Shown here piece by piece: positions 11,866 through 22,774 of a DNA stretch of 64,000 nt. The stretch spans positions 310,001-374,000 of the forward strand of contig WBVU01000012.1 of assembly GCA_009192285.1 (NCBI GenBank), in the 5' to 3' direction. The notes under the pieces were generated by a model. It saw only the letters and a list, made by a program, of their open reading frames with translations. It searched no databases and was not told the origin of the DNA. Both the position numbers and the translations under genes were made by a program. Source of the DNA: Morchella semilibera. Lineage: Eukaryota; Ascomycota; Pezizomycetes; Pezizales; Morchellaceae. Each line of letters begins with the position of its first letter. Within the stretch, counting starts at the first letter, position 1.

Positions 11866-11995
11866 GAGGTTTAGTGCAGTTACACCACCATAGAAACTGA
11901 CACGCATATAGTTTTAGTATGTTTAATGGAAGCCTCCATGAGTTCGGTGAAGCATAGGATTAATAACCCCAGTCTCGTGCCCATCCTTATCCTGG

Positions 11996-12126
11996 TGTGG
12001 TAAAAAGAGGGGTTGATACGCTAGCGGTGCGGTATGAATACGGTATTTGCACAGTACTCCCCCTCTAATGTCGATCTAATCCAGCACTGGTCACTAAATT
12101 CCGTAGTGATTCCACCCCATATACTA
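11996..12126 (+). mobile_element. MITE family A, internally deleted copy
   Basis: It shares AAAAAGAGGGG, TTGATACGCTAG, GCGGTA.GAATACGGTAT, CCTCTAATG and CACTAAATTCCGTAGTGAT with the full copy at 20301-20476. About 20 bp after the left TIR are missing, and the terminal CAGTA is degraded. Confidence 0.7.
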
Positions 12127-12669
12127 CAAGACTGCACGGTCATGAGAGATCAGACCTCCTATCGCGCCAACGTACAACCACGCCGGGCAGCCATCGGAGT
12201 TACAAATTAATAAATGGATTTTCCCTCAATTCAAATCAATTCTCCGCGGAGTTGGTCGGTTGGCCATGCTATTGAGCTAACCTGATTGGGAGAGGACATA
12301 TAGTGCAGACCTGGTCTTACTGGGTGACATTTGCTTGGCTCCCCACCAAAAACCCGACCTTTAGGAATTTAGTATATCCGCTGCAACGAAAGATAAAATC
12401 TATCTGGCTCTAATAAGCTGTAGAGAAGAAATAGTTCTATCACCCAATATGTAGGGGGAAAAATAACTTAGGGTGTGGTTGGGGGAAGTCATTAGCGGTT
12501 GAGGTTGACCCTCGAAGGTTATGGGATGCCGTTGCCCTGCGCCACACTACCGCGCAACTAATGATCCGTCTCTATATACTCGCGCGTTAACTAAGTCGTC
12601 GGATATCGTTGCAACCTAACGCTTATCAAAGATTCCGACCTCTTAATTAACGACTGAGTATATATAGCA
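12127..12669. other. Spacer without recognisable features
   Basis: Balanced-composition intergenic DNA with short frames only and no clear terminal repeats. It lies between MITE family A and family B copies and may contain older, unrecognisable insertions. Confidence 0.4.
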
Positions 12670-12872
12670 GATAACTCGTCAGGCCGAACTTGAATCTGAG
12701 ACACCTAAGCCCTTTATGGTAGCGTGATGAATTTAACGCCCAGAATATTCAGGTGGTAGTTTTTTGGCATGCGTGACAGTTTGTAACATTGTTTCAATTC
12801 ATCGCGCTGTTTGTGTCACGATTGCCAGAGAGGGTTTAAGTGTCTCGTTGCAATACGGCCTGACGAGTTATC
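12670..12872 (+). mobile_element. MITE family B (GTCAGGCC TIR)
   Basis: The terminal inverted repeats read GATAACTCGTCAGGCCG at the left and its complement at the right, and extend imperfectly to about 45 bp (GAGACAC.TAA.CCC). The interior has AACGCCCAGA and GGCATGCGTGACAG, which are also found in the copies at 21392-21558 (inverted) and 24387-24568. No coding capacity. Confidence 0.8.
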
Positions 12873-12965
12873 AGGTATACCCTAACCAACCAACCCACCA
12901 GGATACTCGCATATATACTTATATGGAACCGTTATATATAGTCGCTTTCGAAAAGCTGTGGAATA

Positions 12966-13258
12966 GAGTCCTTTAGCCAACGACCGTGGAAAAGTCCAAA
13001 CGGAAAGTCCCAAGAAATGAGAAGTCCCAAGACCACATGTAGGTTTGCGCAATTGCATGTGATATGTCACTTTTAATCACAAGACTTAGAAATACGCTTG
13101 AAGACAATTTGAGTCCCCAATATTGAGCATTGCACTGTCAAGGTATTCCTAATCCCATGTAGGCCAAGTCCGTCTAATGCATGCACAATGGTCTTGGGTG
13201 TTTTTGTTTCTTGGGACTTTTCATTTGGACTTTTCTACGGGTGGTGGCTAAAAGACTC
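12966..13258. mobile_element. MITE family C with 52-bp TIRs and TA target site
   Basis: The left end GAGTCCTTTAGCCA and the right end (complement GAGTCTTTTAGCCA) begin TIRs of about 52 bp, close to 90% identical by eye and including AAAAGTCCAAA and AAGTCCCAAGAAA. TA is present directly outside both ends (12964-12965 and 13259-13260), as for Tc1/mariner-type insertions. It is 293 bp long and non-coding. Confidence 0.85.
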
Positions 13259-13277
13259 TAATAAGCCAGGGTAGTCT

Positions 13278-13387
13278 GTTGCAACGAACTATCGGTAGGG
13301 TACGGGACTATCGCCTGGCTTGTCGCGAATTTGGCAATTTGATCTTTCCATGCGATAGTCCTGTACCCTATCGATAGTCCGTTGCAA
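13278..13387. mobile_element. Short inverted-repeat element (family D)
   Basis: The arms 13278-13314 and 13352-13387 are inverted copies (GTTGCAACGAACTATCGG against its near-complement), with about three mismatches and a 37-bp loop. Target-site duplication is unclear. It is either a folded MITE or an isolated hairpin. Confidence 0.65.
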
Positions 13388-13783
13388 TAGGCCATTTTTA
13401 CACACTACCCCAACCAACCCTGCCTTAATCCACTGGTTTTCGCAAGCGACTGTAACTCAACACCCCCCGGGCCCCAGATGGCGGTAGCCCCTAGACATTA
13501 TCAGTCCAGACCTACATATGTACCTGTAGTGTAGTATTCCCGGCATTGGGTATGCTTACAGGGCCATAAATGTGACCCCTGCCCTACTACATCAACACAC
13601 TACGGCGAACGGAAAAACAGGCTAAAGACCCTATTTATGGCAGGCCAGTGCCCCTCCCCGTCTAGAATAGTCCCCCAAAACAGCACACGAGTGGCACCCC
13701 ATGCAGCGCTCCAAATCAAACCACTATATTCGATCTACAGCTACCTACAGACCCCAACCCCCCACCCACCCACCCAGCGCCCT

Positions 13784-15020
13784 CTACGGGGCCTGACTGA
13801 CGCTATCCTCGCCGCTGCCGCCCTTGTGTCCTGCAACGCCCGTGGTCGGCGGCTCCACCGTCTCCACCAGCCACCCAAATGTGTCGGGCAGCGCGCCCGA
13901 CTGGATGCCCTTGAGCGTTTTGAGCAGGCTGAGCACGCCCTCGCCGGGCTCGTCGCCGCAGTAGTCGATCTTGAGGTTCGTGCTCTTCATTGTGATGGAC
14001 TTTATGGGCACGAGCGCCGCGGCCGTGCCCGCCGCCATCACCTCCGTGAACGTCGGGAGCTCCACGAGCGGCACCTATTCACACTGTCGTTAGTGGTGTT
14101 GATTGGATTAGGGGGAGGCGGGGGGAGACTCACCGCGCGGACCTCAACGACCCATCCCCAGCTGCTTGCAATCTCCTGGATGCTCTGGCTGGTGACGGAC
14201 TTGATGACGCTGGTGCTGTCGGGCACGACGAGCCTGGTCACCTCGCCCTCGCGCTTGATCCCCAGGAAGCCGCTAGTGCTGAACTCGTCGATCTTTGTGC
14301 GCGTCTGCGAGTCGAGGTGCAGCGTGATGCCGTAGCCCTCCTTGCGCGCCGCCTCGCTGTGCACCAGCACGGGCGCATAGTTCCCGCCCACCTTTGCGCT
14401 CCCCGTGCCGTTTGGGGCGGCGCGGTCAAAGGTCTCGAGGATCAGGCAGTCGACGGGGTGCACGCCGTGGTAGACGCCGACGGGCAGCACAAACACGCAG
14501 AAGGTGTACTCGTCCGGCGGGTTGAGGCCGAGCTGGGCGCAGGACCCGAAGAGCAGCGGGCGGATGTAGAGGCTTGCGCCGGTGGCGTGGGGCGGCACGA
14601 ACTCTGCGTTGTGCGCGACGGCTAGGTTGACGGCGCTGAGGAAGAGGGCTTCGGGCGGCGAGGGCATGGCGATGAAGGAGGCGGAGTGCGCCATGCGGCG
14701 GGCGTTGAGCGCGGGGCGGAAGATGTTGATGCGCGTGTCGTCGGGCGTGCGGAAGGCTTTCAGGCCCTCGTAGCATTGCTGCCCGTAGTTGAGGGCGGGG
14801 GCGAGGCCGTGCAGTGAGAGGAAGGGGGAGGAGACGAAGGTTGGGGTGGTCCAGGTGCCGGTGTGGACGCTGTAGTGGGACTCGATGTGGCCGTTGACTT
14901 CGCGGACTTTGAAGCCGATGTTGCTCCAGTCTGTGGAGAGGGGGGGTTAGTCTGGAAGAATGGAGGGGAGGGGGAGGGGGACGGACCAATTGAGCTGGTG
15001 GGAGGCGGGGGGAAGACCAT
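13784..15020 (-). CDS. Branched-chain amino-acid aminotransferase (BCAT, class IV PLP)
   Basis: Three exons (15020-14987, 14930-14134, 14074-13784) with introns of 56 and 59 bp give 373 aa. The enzyme transfers the amino group between branched-chain amino acids (or related substrates) and 2-oxoglutarate using pyridoxal phosphate. Diagnostic segments are NYGQQCYEGLKAFR near residue 85, RMAHSA, the PLP-lysine segment SAKVGGNYAP, and EFSTSGFLGIK. In classical BAT1/BAT2 the last of these is an EVGTMN-type segment, so this belongs to the other fungal subgroup with EFSTSN-like signatures. The C-terminus ends in FGWLVE, as is usual for the fold. I see no convincing mitochondrial presequence, since the N-terminus is just MVFPPPPTSSI, so a cytosolic location is inferred. 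The gene is GC-rich compared with its surroundings. Substrate specificity cannot be read from the sequence. Confidence 0.9.
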
Positions 15021-15063
15021 GGTGGGCTCAGAGGTATGACGTTGTTTGCTCTGTGTAGATAGA

Positions 15064-15076
15064 TTTTATATATAGA
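15064..15076 (-). promoter_or_regulatory. Candidate TATA box of the BCAT gene
   Basis: The minus strand reads TCTATATATAAAA about 45-55 bp upstream of the BCAT ATG at 15020, followed by a CT-rich stretch. The spacing suits a very short leader. This is motif recognition only. Confidence 0.4.
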
Positions 15077-16670
15077 GAGAGAGAACCAAGCAATTGAGTG
15101 AAGCGTGAAGAAAGACGGAATCCAGAATGTGGAGATGAGGGGCCTTTTCACTTCTGCAAGGAACGTTGAAAATCCCCGTCGGAAGTCAAATGCGGGGGTG
15201 GGGCAGGGAAGCGGCAAGTTCCGATATGCACGCAATTTGGATGCAGGCAAACTCCGAATGCAGGAATGGAAAAATGTACTTTTTCGGGGCGGACGTTCCG
15301 GATCTTACTTGGATTGCAAATCGCTCATGGGGTGATGAAATGAGTTGGTCCCCATGCACCATTTGGGGATTCAATTTAACAGGTACAACATACATGTACT
15401 CCATTCATTTTCTCGCCCAATGCTTACATTGCAGTAAAAGATCAATCTTTAAGGGCCAATAGGACTCTCACTAAGCATGTACCTACAGTACTACTACATG
15501 TAGCTAACCTTATACATTCACTGTGCCTTTCGTGGCGGTTTTATACCCTTAACGGCAAGGGATTTTCTACTGGCTCTCACTGGCGGTGCAGCTTCCATTG
15601 GCTGTATACCTACATCTCGACGTCGACGCAGTGTTCGTCCGAACTCCCGTTTGGCGCGGGATCTGTCGGATCCGAGTCCCGTAAAATTGCAGGTTGGTGG
15701 TCACGTTAAAATGCATCATGCGTCTTCCGGACTACATGAGATATGACATCTTGGATTGACATCTCGGGTCTTGACTCTGCCTCAAGAACCCAGTAGGGAC
15801 AATTGAAAGGGATCAATCGAGTCCCGCCCGATGAGGGGAATACAGAAGGGCGAAGTTGTAAAATAAGGTCATTAGGAGTGGGTTCAAGAGAGCGCGTCAG
15901 CAGTAGAAAATGTCAGAATCAAGGGAGGGGGGTGTCAGTGACAGTCAGGGTGGGACACGCTATTCTAAGATGAGAGGTGGTGGTGGGGGCCTGCCCTTTT
16001 GGAATGTATGCATGTGTAGTTACCCTCTCGTTCGTTGGGACACTTGGCACTCCAACGTCCAGCCAAGTCTGGGTTAGGGTTATATTCAACGTGAGACGAC
16101 AACGTGTGATTATATGAGTATGTGTATATTCGGGAATGAGGACAACGATCGCGTCTTTCCACTGTTTATTGTGTGTCTGCTGTCTGTCTACTCTCTACTC
16201 CCTACTCTCTACTCTCTCCCTCCATCTCCCTCTCTACTCTCTGTCTGTATGTCCCTCTGTCCCAGTCTGTAACATACAAAGATGAACAACAAAGGACTCA
16301 CCATGCACCCCTGACTGCACAAAGCTTTGACAGTGATTGACTGTTGAGTCCATGTATGCATGCATGTCTCTCTTCTAACTGTCTTCTCTCTTCTCTCGTG
16401 CCCCGCAAGAAGATTCCACATCAAGATATCAGAGATTGGCCCAACTCTCAAGGAATCAGTCACTTACCACGCTCGGACCTGAAGAGAGACCCTGTCGGTC
16501 ACTGGCTGTGCTTGGCTGGCCATGAATTAAAATATCCGTGCGACCAAGCGTGCATCCCGACAACAATACTAAATACCCGCCCCCCCCCCTCCTCCCTTCT
16601 TTCTTCCACACAACACACACATACACAAACACACCATACACACACTCACACACAACAAACACACCAAACC
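15077..16670. promoter_or_regulatory. Divergent intergenic region between BCAT and the ERV-type gene
   Basis: This is the shared upstream region of two genes facing away from each other. It contains two TACATGTA palindromes (15391-15398 and 15495-15502, the second within CTACATGTAG), a CT-rich leader-like tract at about 16,160-16,260, and a CA-rich leader (16,605-16,670) just before the ERV start. No gene is seen. Confidence 0.5.
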
Positions 16671-17555
16671 ATGGCCCGCCACCGCGTGCCCCTCGTCGCG
16701 ACCGCCGCCGCCCTCTTCCTCCTCATGCTCTTCGTGCTCCTCCCAACCTCGGGCAGCAACAACCGCGCACCCACGGGCTCCAGCGCCTCAAAACACGCCA
16801 GCGTCACAATCACAGACTCCAAACCTCGCTTCCGCACCGAGTCCGAGTCTGGCTTCGCCATCGCCAAGGAGGAGGTCGTGGGCGGGGGTCCGCCCCTCGT
16901 CGGCGGCGAGATCCACAAGGAGATCCTCCACGGCGTGACAATAATGCCAAAATTGGGAAACGAGACGGCAAAGTACACCCCCTCCCCCCTCCCCCCTCCC
17001 CCTTGGGACGAAGTGCACTGAACTGACGTGACGGTGGGTAGAGCGGAGCTAGGACGGGCATCGTGGAAGTTGCTGCATACCACGCTGGCAAGGTTCCCGA
17101 AGAAGCCCGCGAAGGATGAGCGCGAGGCCCTGTCGTCGTTCCTGTACCTCTTTGCGCGCCTATACCCCTGGTACCCCCTCCCCCCCCCCTTTCCCCCTCT
17201 TACCTCCACTAACACACGCAGTGGCGAATGTGCAACACACTTCCAGGCGCTGCTCACGCAGTATCCACCACAGACGTCGTCGCGCGACGCGGCGGCGCAG
17301 TGGGGATGCTTCGTGCACAACCTTGTCAACGAGCGGCTGCGCAAGCCCGCGTTCGACTGCGGCGCCGTCACGGAGATGTACAAGTGCGGTTGTGCGGACG
17401 CCGACGCCGAGGACAAGCAGGAGGAGGAGCCAGAGGAGGAGAAGGGGGACACGAAGGGGGTAACGGCAGGGAGGCCGTTGACTGCCGCCGAGGGCGTCGA
17501 CCTGTTGGAGGTTAATACAAGGAGGGCTGGCGTGGAGATGCAAGTGGATGGGTAG
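16671..17555 (+). CDS. erv2: FAD-linked sulfhydryl oxidase of ERV1/ERV2 family, membrane-anchored
   Basis: Three exons (16671-16972, 17042-17170, 17222-17555) with introns of 69 and 51 bp encode 254 aa. The first 25 residues form an uncleaved-looking signal anchor (VPLVATAAALFLLMLFVLL), so the protein probably faces the ER lumen like yeast Erv2, where it makes disulfides for protein disulfide isomerase and passes electrons to oxygen. The Erv/ALR domain starts at KAELGRASWKLLHTTLARFP (the W and H contact FAD). The active-site CxxC is LYPCGEC (C144, C147), assembled across intron 2. It continues with HFQALL and WGCFVHNLVNERL and ends with FDCG. The C-terminal KCGC pair resembles the shuttle cysteines of Erv2. 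An acidic Glu/Asp/Lys tail of about 40 residues is extra. The leader just upstream is CA-rich. Confidence 0.9.
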
Positions 17556-19069
17556 GTTTTTCTTTTCCGGGTGGGGTGGGGGGTTGGGTATGCTAACAGC
17601 GGTGCGACACAGGATAATGAATGGTGGTTGAAAGCCTGGCCGGGCCCGTGTAATTAATTTAATTGCTTTTTTTTAATTACTTTTATCTAGTGTATGTGTG
17701 CTTTGTTTATATGGGTGGTAGGGCGTAACTATCTAGGAATTGGATCCCACACTGCTTGGAGTCTTTGCATTTTGTTTTTTGCGTTTTGGTGTGGGTTTGA
17801 CTGCGGTAGAGGGGGTGAGGCGTGTGTGTGTTGGGGGGGTGTAGAGTTAAGGATGGATGGATGGGTAGGATGGGTGGGTGGGTGGATGGATATGGATATG
17901 GATATGGAAAGGTCCCAGGGGGATAACGCGGTGGTAGTAGATGGCGGGGTGGTAGCAGATGGCGGGTAGAGGGGGGATTTGGGGAGGTGGGGGATTATGG
18001 TTACGAGCGGGTAGGCTGGGCTGCTTGAGGGAACGTACGGTTTTGGGCCTGGGATTGAGCGGCTGTGGTTGATGGAGGAGGAGGAGGCTTACTTCTCTTT
18101 GGCCCGTGGGCTAGATGCGGGGAAAAGGCGGCGGACGAGGTTCATTGGTGGGCGGATGGATGGTGCTGGGTGGAGGAGGAGGTTGTAGGTTGGTGTGGAG
18201 ATGGTGGGGGGGTTCTAGCTGCGAGGGGGCTGGGGTTTGGTACGCTGGCTTTTTGATAATTGGATGTTGCGGGTGACGTTCGTGGGGAGGGCAAGGCAAG
18301 CGTACTGGGGCACTGCACTATACTACGTACGCTCCCCACACGACGAATGGGGGGTGGGCGGTAGGGTGCTTGTGAAGTGGGTTTATGAGTGTATGGTGGT
18401 GGTGGGTGGTGGGGTTGGGGTTGGTTAGGGAGAGGGAGATATAGATATGCGTCTCTGTGTTGCGGACGATGGATAGGACTGTTTGGAACGGACGAACTTC
18501 TGGGGTATGGTTAAACGGAGGGGGGGGGGATGACTAATATCACCCAAATCCAGCAACGAAACTAAAAAACGAAATTCCTGAGAACGGATGGTACTCTTTG
18601 TAGGGATGGAGAAGATTTTTTTTTGATCGTCAAGAACCACTAACAGCATGTTTTATTCGATCCCGTTTTTTCCCCTAGGAGATCGTAATAAGTGACCCGA
18701 TTGGGAATCCTTGGCGGGTTGTTACCGTGTTGGGACGTCATGGGGTGTCACTCGGTGCTTGGCGGCCTTGGCGGTTGGGTTGGGTTGGGGATGTAGGGAT
18801 TAAGGTAAATTGCATGCATGTAAGAATGCATAGCTAGCTAGCGGGCCGGTCCTTCACTACTACGACTACTGCTACTACGGTGTTTGTTATTTTGGAGTAG
18901 AGTCTTGATCGGCTAATCACTACACTTACTATTCTATTAGCCTCATCACCTAGGTGGTTGCTCCTAATGTAGTAGAAGTGTGGCGTCGATTACCAAACCA
19001 GATCGGGGAAATGCTACGCGTGGGTCTGGCAGATCATGATGTAATGCAGATAGCCTGCACGCTCTATTA
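17556..19069. other. Gene-poor G-rich spacer
   Basis: Downstream flank of the ERV-type gene. The plus strand is strongly G/T-biased, with simple-sequence tracts, and several short frames there are Gly/Trp- or Pro-rich artefacts. No supported gene. Confidence 0.5.
17848..17912 (+). repeat. GGAT/GGTG/GATATG simple repeats
   Basis: Consecutive runs of ATGGATGG, GGTGGGTGGGTGG and GGATATGGATATGG. A low-complexity microsatellite cluster. Confidence 0.8.
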
Positions 19070-19192
19070 GGTACGGAATTTGCCAGATTAAAGCCGCATT
19101 AGAGGAAGAGTAGAAATACCGTATCCTTACCACACTACTAGCGTGTCAGCGGCAATACCCGTAGTGATCCCACCCCTCTTTTTGGTACTGTA
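19070..19192 (-). mobile_element. MITE family A, truncated copy, inverted
   Basis: The reverse complement matches the full copy at 20301-20476: GTAGTGATCCCACCCCT, CTTTTTGGTACTG and GCATTAGAGGAAGAGTA. The right end keeps the CAGTACC terminus and TA (19191-19192). The other end stops near TACGGAATT and lacks the second TIR. Confidence 0.75.
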
Positions 19193-20300
19193 TGCGTCGG
19201 TGGTTCTGGGCTGTTTCAATGTGGTGGTGCCGCCGCCGTTCTACAGGGGCTGTTATGGGGGTGGGGTTTTTTGGAGCTGACATACCGCAGTAAGCGGACG
19301 GTTACACAGTCGTCAAAGTTGCCTTTTACAGCAAGAGGCGTTTGTAGGACAAATGACCAGAACAAGTAACTTCAACGTCAATATAAGAATTAATGCGGTA
19401 CAACTCGCGTACATGTAATTATGTAAGCCATCAGAAATCTTGGCAGTAACCACCTCACATTAATACGCTAGTACTATTCATCAAAAACACTTATTTCAGC
19501 AACGAAACACAGCCCAACTGTAAACAGCATACAGTATCTTAGATGGGACACACACAATAGCTTCCCGCCCCCCTCACCTTACCAGGCTGCAGCCGTCGGG
19601 TAGGGCGTAAGGTTATTCTGCTTAGTCAGCAGAAGGGTAATGATAGCTTGACAGGAAATAATATCTCGCGGGAGGACTGCTAAGAAGATGAATTTTATTT
19701 ATGAGGGGATATTAAGTGGCCGGGGAGTTGTTTTTTGCTAGCGTGCGGGGCACAATGGGGGTTTAAACGATGCGTCACCGTCGATCACTCGCGCTTTGAG
19801 ATTTGCGTCATGGATGATCACTCGTGGCTATTCTGCGCCCGGGCACTAGGGGGCCCTCCGTGTGGCGAGCCTCTAGATCTTTAGTTTTGGGATTGTCAGA
19901 AATGGGCTTTTTGTGCGTTGTTTTTTTTTTTTCTGTTTAAGAGCCGTTCGGCGAGCCCATAAAAGATGATGTAAACAAAAAAAAAAAAGCCGCAGAAAAG
20001 ATTACGTCGTTTTGTTTTGTGTGAATTAACCACCGAAGACGTAACGGGAAACGGTGTTTCGAGGTGGTTGCTGAGCGGGTCCTAGTTCATCATTAGTTAG
20101 GCTCTCGTGTGCTGGTTGTGACGTCACTACCAGCTCTGGAAACGGATCAAGTGATTCGTTTTCGGGGGACGTTAATTGCAATAAAAACTTTGTCATTTAC
20201 TTGATATTATCAATCAATAACCCTTTCTTACTACTTTCTCTTAAATGTTATTTTCTGAAGTATTGGCGGAAGTGATAAGATCCAGGCTAAAGATTCAAGA

Positions 20301-20476
20301 TACAGTACCAAAAAGAGGGGTGGGATCACTACGGTATTCTCGTTGATACGCTAGAAATGCGGTAAGAATACGGTATCCGTACAGTACTCTTCCTCTAATG
20401 CCGATTTAATTCGGTATTTGTCACTAAATTCCGTAGTCCTATGGTAGTGATTTCACCCCCATTTTTTCATACTGTA
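20301..20476 (+). mobile_element. MITE family A, full-length reference copy (pogo-like termini)
   Basis: Both ends are complete. The left TIR starts CAGTACCAAAAAGAGGGG. The right TIR (complement) starts CAGTATGAAAAAATGGGG. ATCACTAC follows in both arms. TA is present outside each end (20301-20302 and 20475-20476). The CAGTA start plus TA duplication suggests mobilisation by a pogo/Tc1-mariner transposase elsewhere in the genome. The interior has no coding capacity. Confidence 0.85.
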
Positions 20477-21391
20477 GTGAGAGTTCAGCTCTCGTCAAGA
20501 TCAATATTTTTCTTTTTTGAGAATTTAGATGGGAAATGTGAACTTAAGTGACGGAATGAACTTAAGATTCATTTACTGATTCGTTTCCTATTTGATGCCT
20601 TATTATATGTCACATTTGATCCATTTACTCGCACGATTCATTTCCCGATTCACTTTGATAGTTTGTAGAGCGACTATATGTAAAACGCGCTTAATGTAAA
20701 GGATATATCGATGCGGCAGTGGGCGATTGTTTACTCCTTTTCTTTCTTGAGCTTTTGCTTGCCCCTCTTGTAAGGCCTGCTTAGCTAGAGTACCCTGGGA
20801 GCGAACACTCCAGCAGTAGGAAAGATAGTACTAAACAAGGGGTAGACGTACGCGTAGGGATAGGTAGATTAGCCGGTTTCAAAAACAAAAAAATGCAATA
20901 TAGTGTAGTGGCAGGGGGAATAACTAGTAGAAATAATTATCGTGAGCAGCTAGACACCTAACATTCTAGGGATAGCGTAAATCCTATGTCCGTGAAACAG
21001 TTACTCTGAGGGCGAGTCTAGTCTCGATAACTCTAGCACCCTTCCGTGGCGGGCGATTGGTACAGGGCTGCAGTACTAGGTAGTGAATTTGGAGGAATTC
21101 AGAGTCTTGGCATAGTCATACGAGGATGTTCAGGACGAGGCTCCATGATCACCTTGAGGTGCCTTGTCTAGATACCCGCTATATATATTAGGGGTCTAGT
21201 CTTTGAATAGCGGATGAGCTGGATGGGGATTGCATGCAACTGCTAGATTTCGTTCCGCTTCATTAGTGCCCGTTGTGTGGTGGTTGCGGTCAGCCCAGCT
21301 TTTGTGCCGTGTTTTCTGGAGGAATGGACTTGGATACCACCACTGATGACACTTTTGACACGTTCTCCAACTCAAACACCTACTTTATAGG
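20477..21391. other. Spacer without recognisable gene
   Basis: Intergenic DNA between MITE copies. Direct motifs around 20,520-20,680 (ATTCATTT, GATTCGTTTCC, GATTCATTTCC) are short and degenerate. No gene is supported. Confidence 0.4.
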
Positions 21392-21558
21392 TGACAAATT
21401 GTCAGGCCGAATTGCAACGAGACACCTAAACCATTTTTGATATAAACAACGCAATGAATTAAAACAATGCTACAACCTGTCACGCATGCCGAGAACTACG
21501 GCCACCTAGATACTCTGGGCGTTTGGGTCAGATTTCAATTCGGCCTAACGAGTTATCA
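21392..21558 (-). mobile_element. MITE family B copy, inverted
   Basis: The reverse complement aligns with 12670-12872: it starts GATAACTCGTTAGGCCG, contains AACGCCCAGAGTAT and CGGCATGCGTGACAGG, and ends in CAATTCGGCCTGAC. About 35 bp shorter than the first copy. Confidence 0.78.
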
Positions 21559-22651
21559 GATGGTGTGTAGTTTTCTCTACAACTCCAGTATTCCCTGTTT
21601 CTTGTGCTGCTGCAATAAAGTACATTACCACGACAAATCCTAATATATCAAGATCCGTGGTATAAAAAGGCCTTGGCCATAAATTCAAAGCAAGATATGC
21701 ACGCAAATTCTTCACAAAGACCGCAAACACCAAATCCAACTGAGTAAGAAAACCAACTTTTCACAAAAAAGACGTAACACAACAATAAGCTTTTGACCCC
21801 CTCACAGGTACCCCAGGCCCGACCCAAAACCAAAACTCATATAACTAGTGATTCCGCTGAGATAGCACTGTTACATTATTGACAGTTGTGTTATGATTGA
21901 AATTGACATATATATTTCTTGCACAATGATTGTTATACTGATAATTATGGTATGGTAATATGTTGTGATGCCGGTAGGAGTTTTGCGTGGGATGAGAGGA
22001 GCTGGCAACATCGCGAGTTTCGAGCCTCTAGTCGATAGATTAAGTCAATGACCGACCGCCAGCCTCAACTCCTCCCCTGAGTTTATTGCTTGGGATACAT
22101 ACACCTCTATCCTTAGATCTTCGTGTTCTGCAATATTTCCAGACTTTCCAGGTCTTTAAAAGAGTCAAAAATGGCGACTAGAACAGCAACTGATGCAAGA
22201 GTCGTATTTGGTATGGAGAACTTATCAGAGGGATTGCTCTGGCTGTCGACCTCGGTGTTTCCGGTCTGGTTTTGGCAAGGAGCCGGTAACTTTCTTCCCA
22301 CTAAATATTTTGTAAGGTCTGGCATGTAAGGTCCCCGCAGGTTCAGAGTACAAGGTCGTGTGAGGGAATAGTACGTGGTAGGGAGCTGTTATGTGTAGCA
22401 GGTACTGGGGGCGGTGGAATTTCGGGCTGTTAGAAAAATTACGCATCGCAATAAGTGATTTATAGTTGTGGGGTACGGGTCAGCGACACAGCTACATATG
22501 TAGCGCCTTGTAGCTCAACTTTATGAAGCGGGGTGGCTAGAGTGGCTGACTAATAAAATACACAACTCTTGCGCCAAGCTTCGTAGTTTCTTGGCCAATC
22601 AGAAGAAGGCTCATCTGGGATTGAGATCTAGAGGTGCAGGTGTGACATAAC
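21559..22651. other. Spacer without supported gene
   Basis: Short opposing frames (about 60-70 codons) occur around 21,545-21,833 and 22,113-22,446. They have no recognisable domain or splice context. I call nothing here. Confidence 0.4.
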
Positions 22652-22726
22652 TACAGTATGAAAAAATGGGGTGAAATCACTACCATAGGACTACGTAGTG
22701 ATCCCGCCCCTCTTTTTGGTACTGTA
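22652..22726 (-). mobile_element. MITE family A, minimal palindromic copy
   Basis: It begins TA-CAGTATGAAAAAATGGGG and ends in the complement of CAGTACCAAAAAGAGGGG plus TA. The two TIRs are joined almost directly (around CCATAGGACTACG), giving a 71-bp near-palindrome with the whole interior lost. Confidence 0.85.
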
Positions 22727-22774
22727 GATGAACCAAACCACCCCCGTATTAAGATAATCCCTGTACGTTTTGTT

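Noticed and set aside
14317-15462. Several long frames overlapping the BCAT gene on both strands, including a 274-codon Arg/Pro-rich one
   Set aside because: GC-rich coding DNA opens other frames. The BCAT frame alone has family motifs and consistent splicing.
16071-16082. GGGTTAGGGTT telomere-like word
   Set aside because: Fewer than two full repeats. Consistent with chance in 64 kb.
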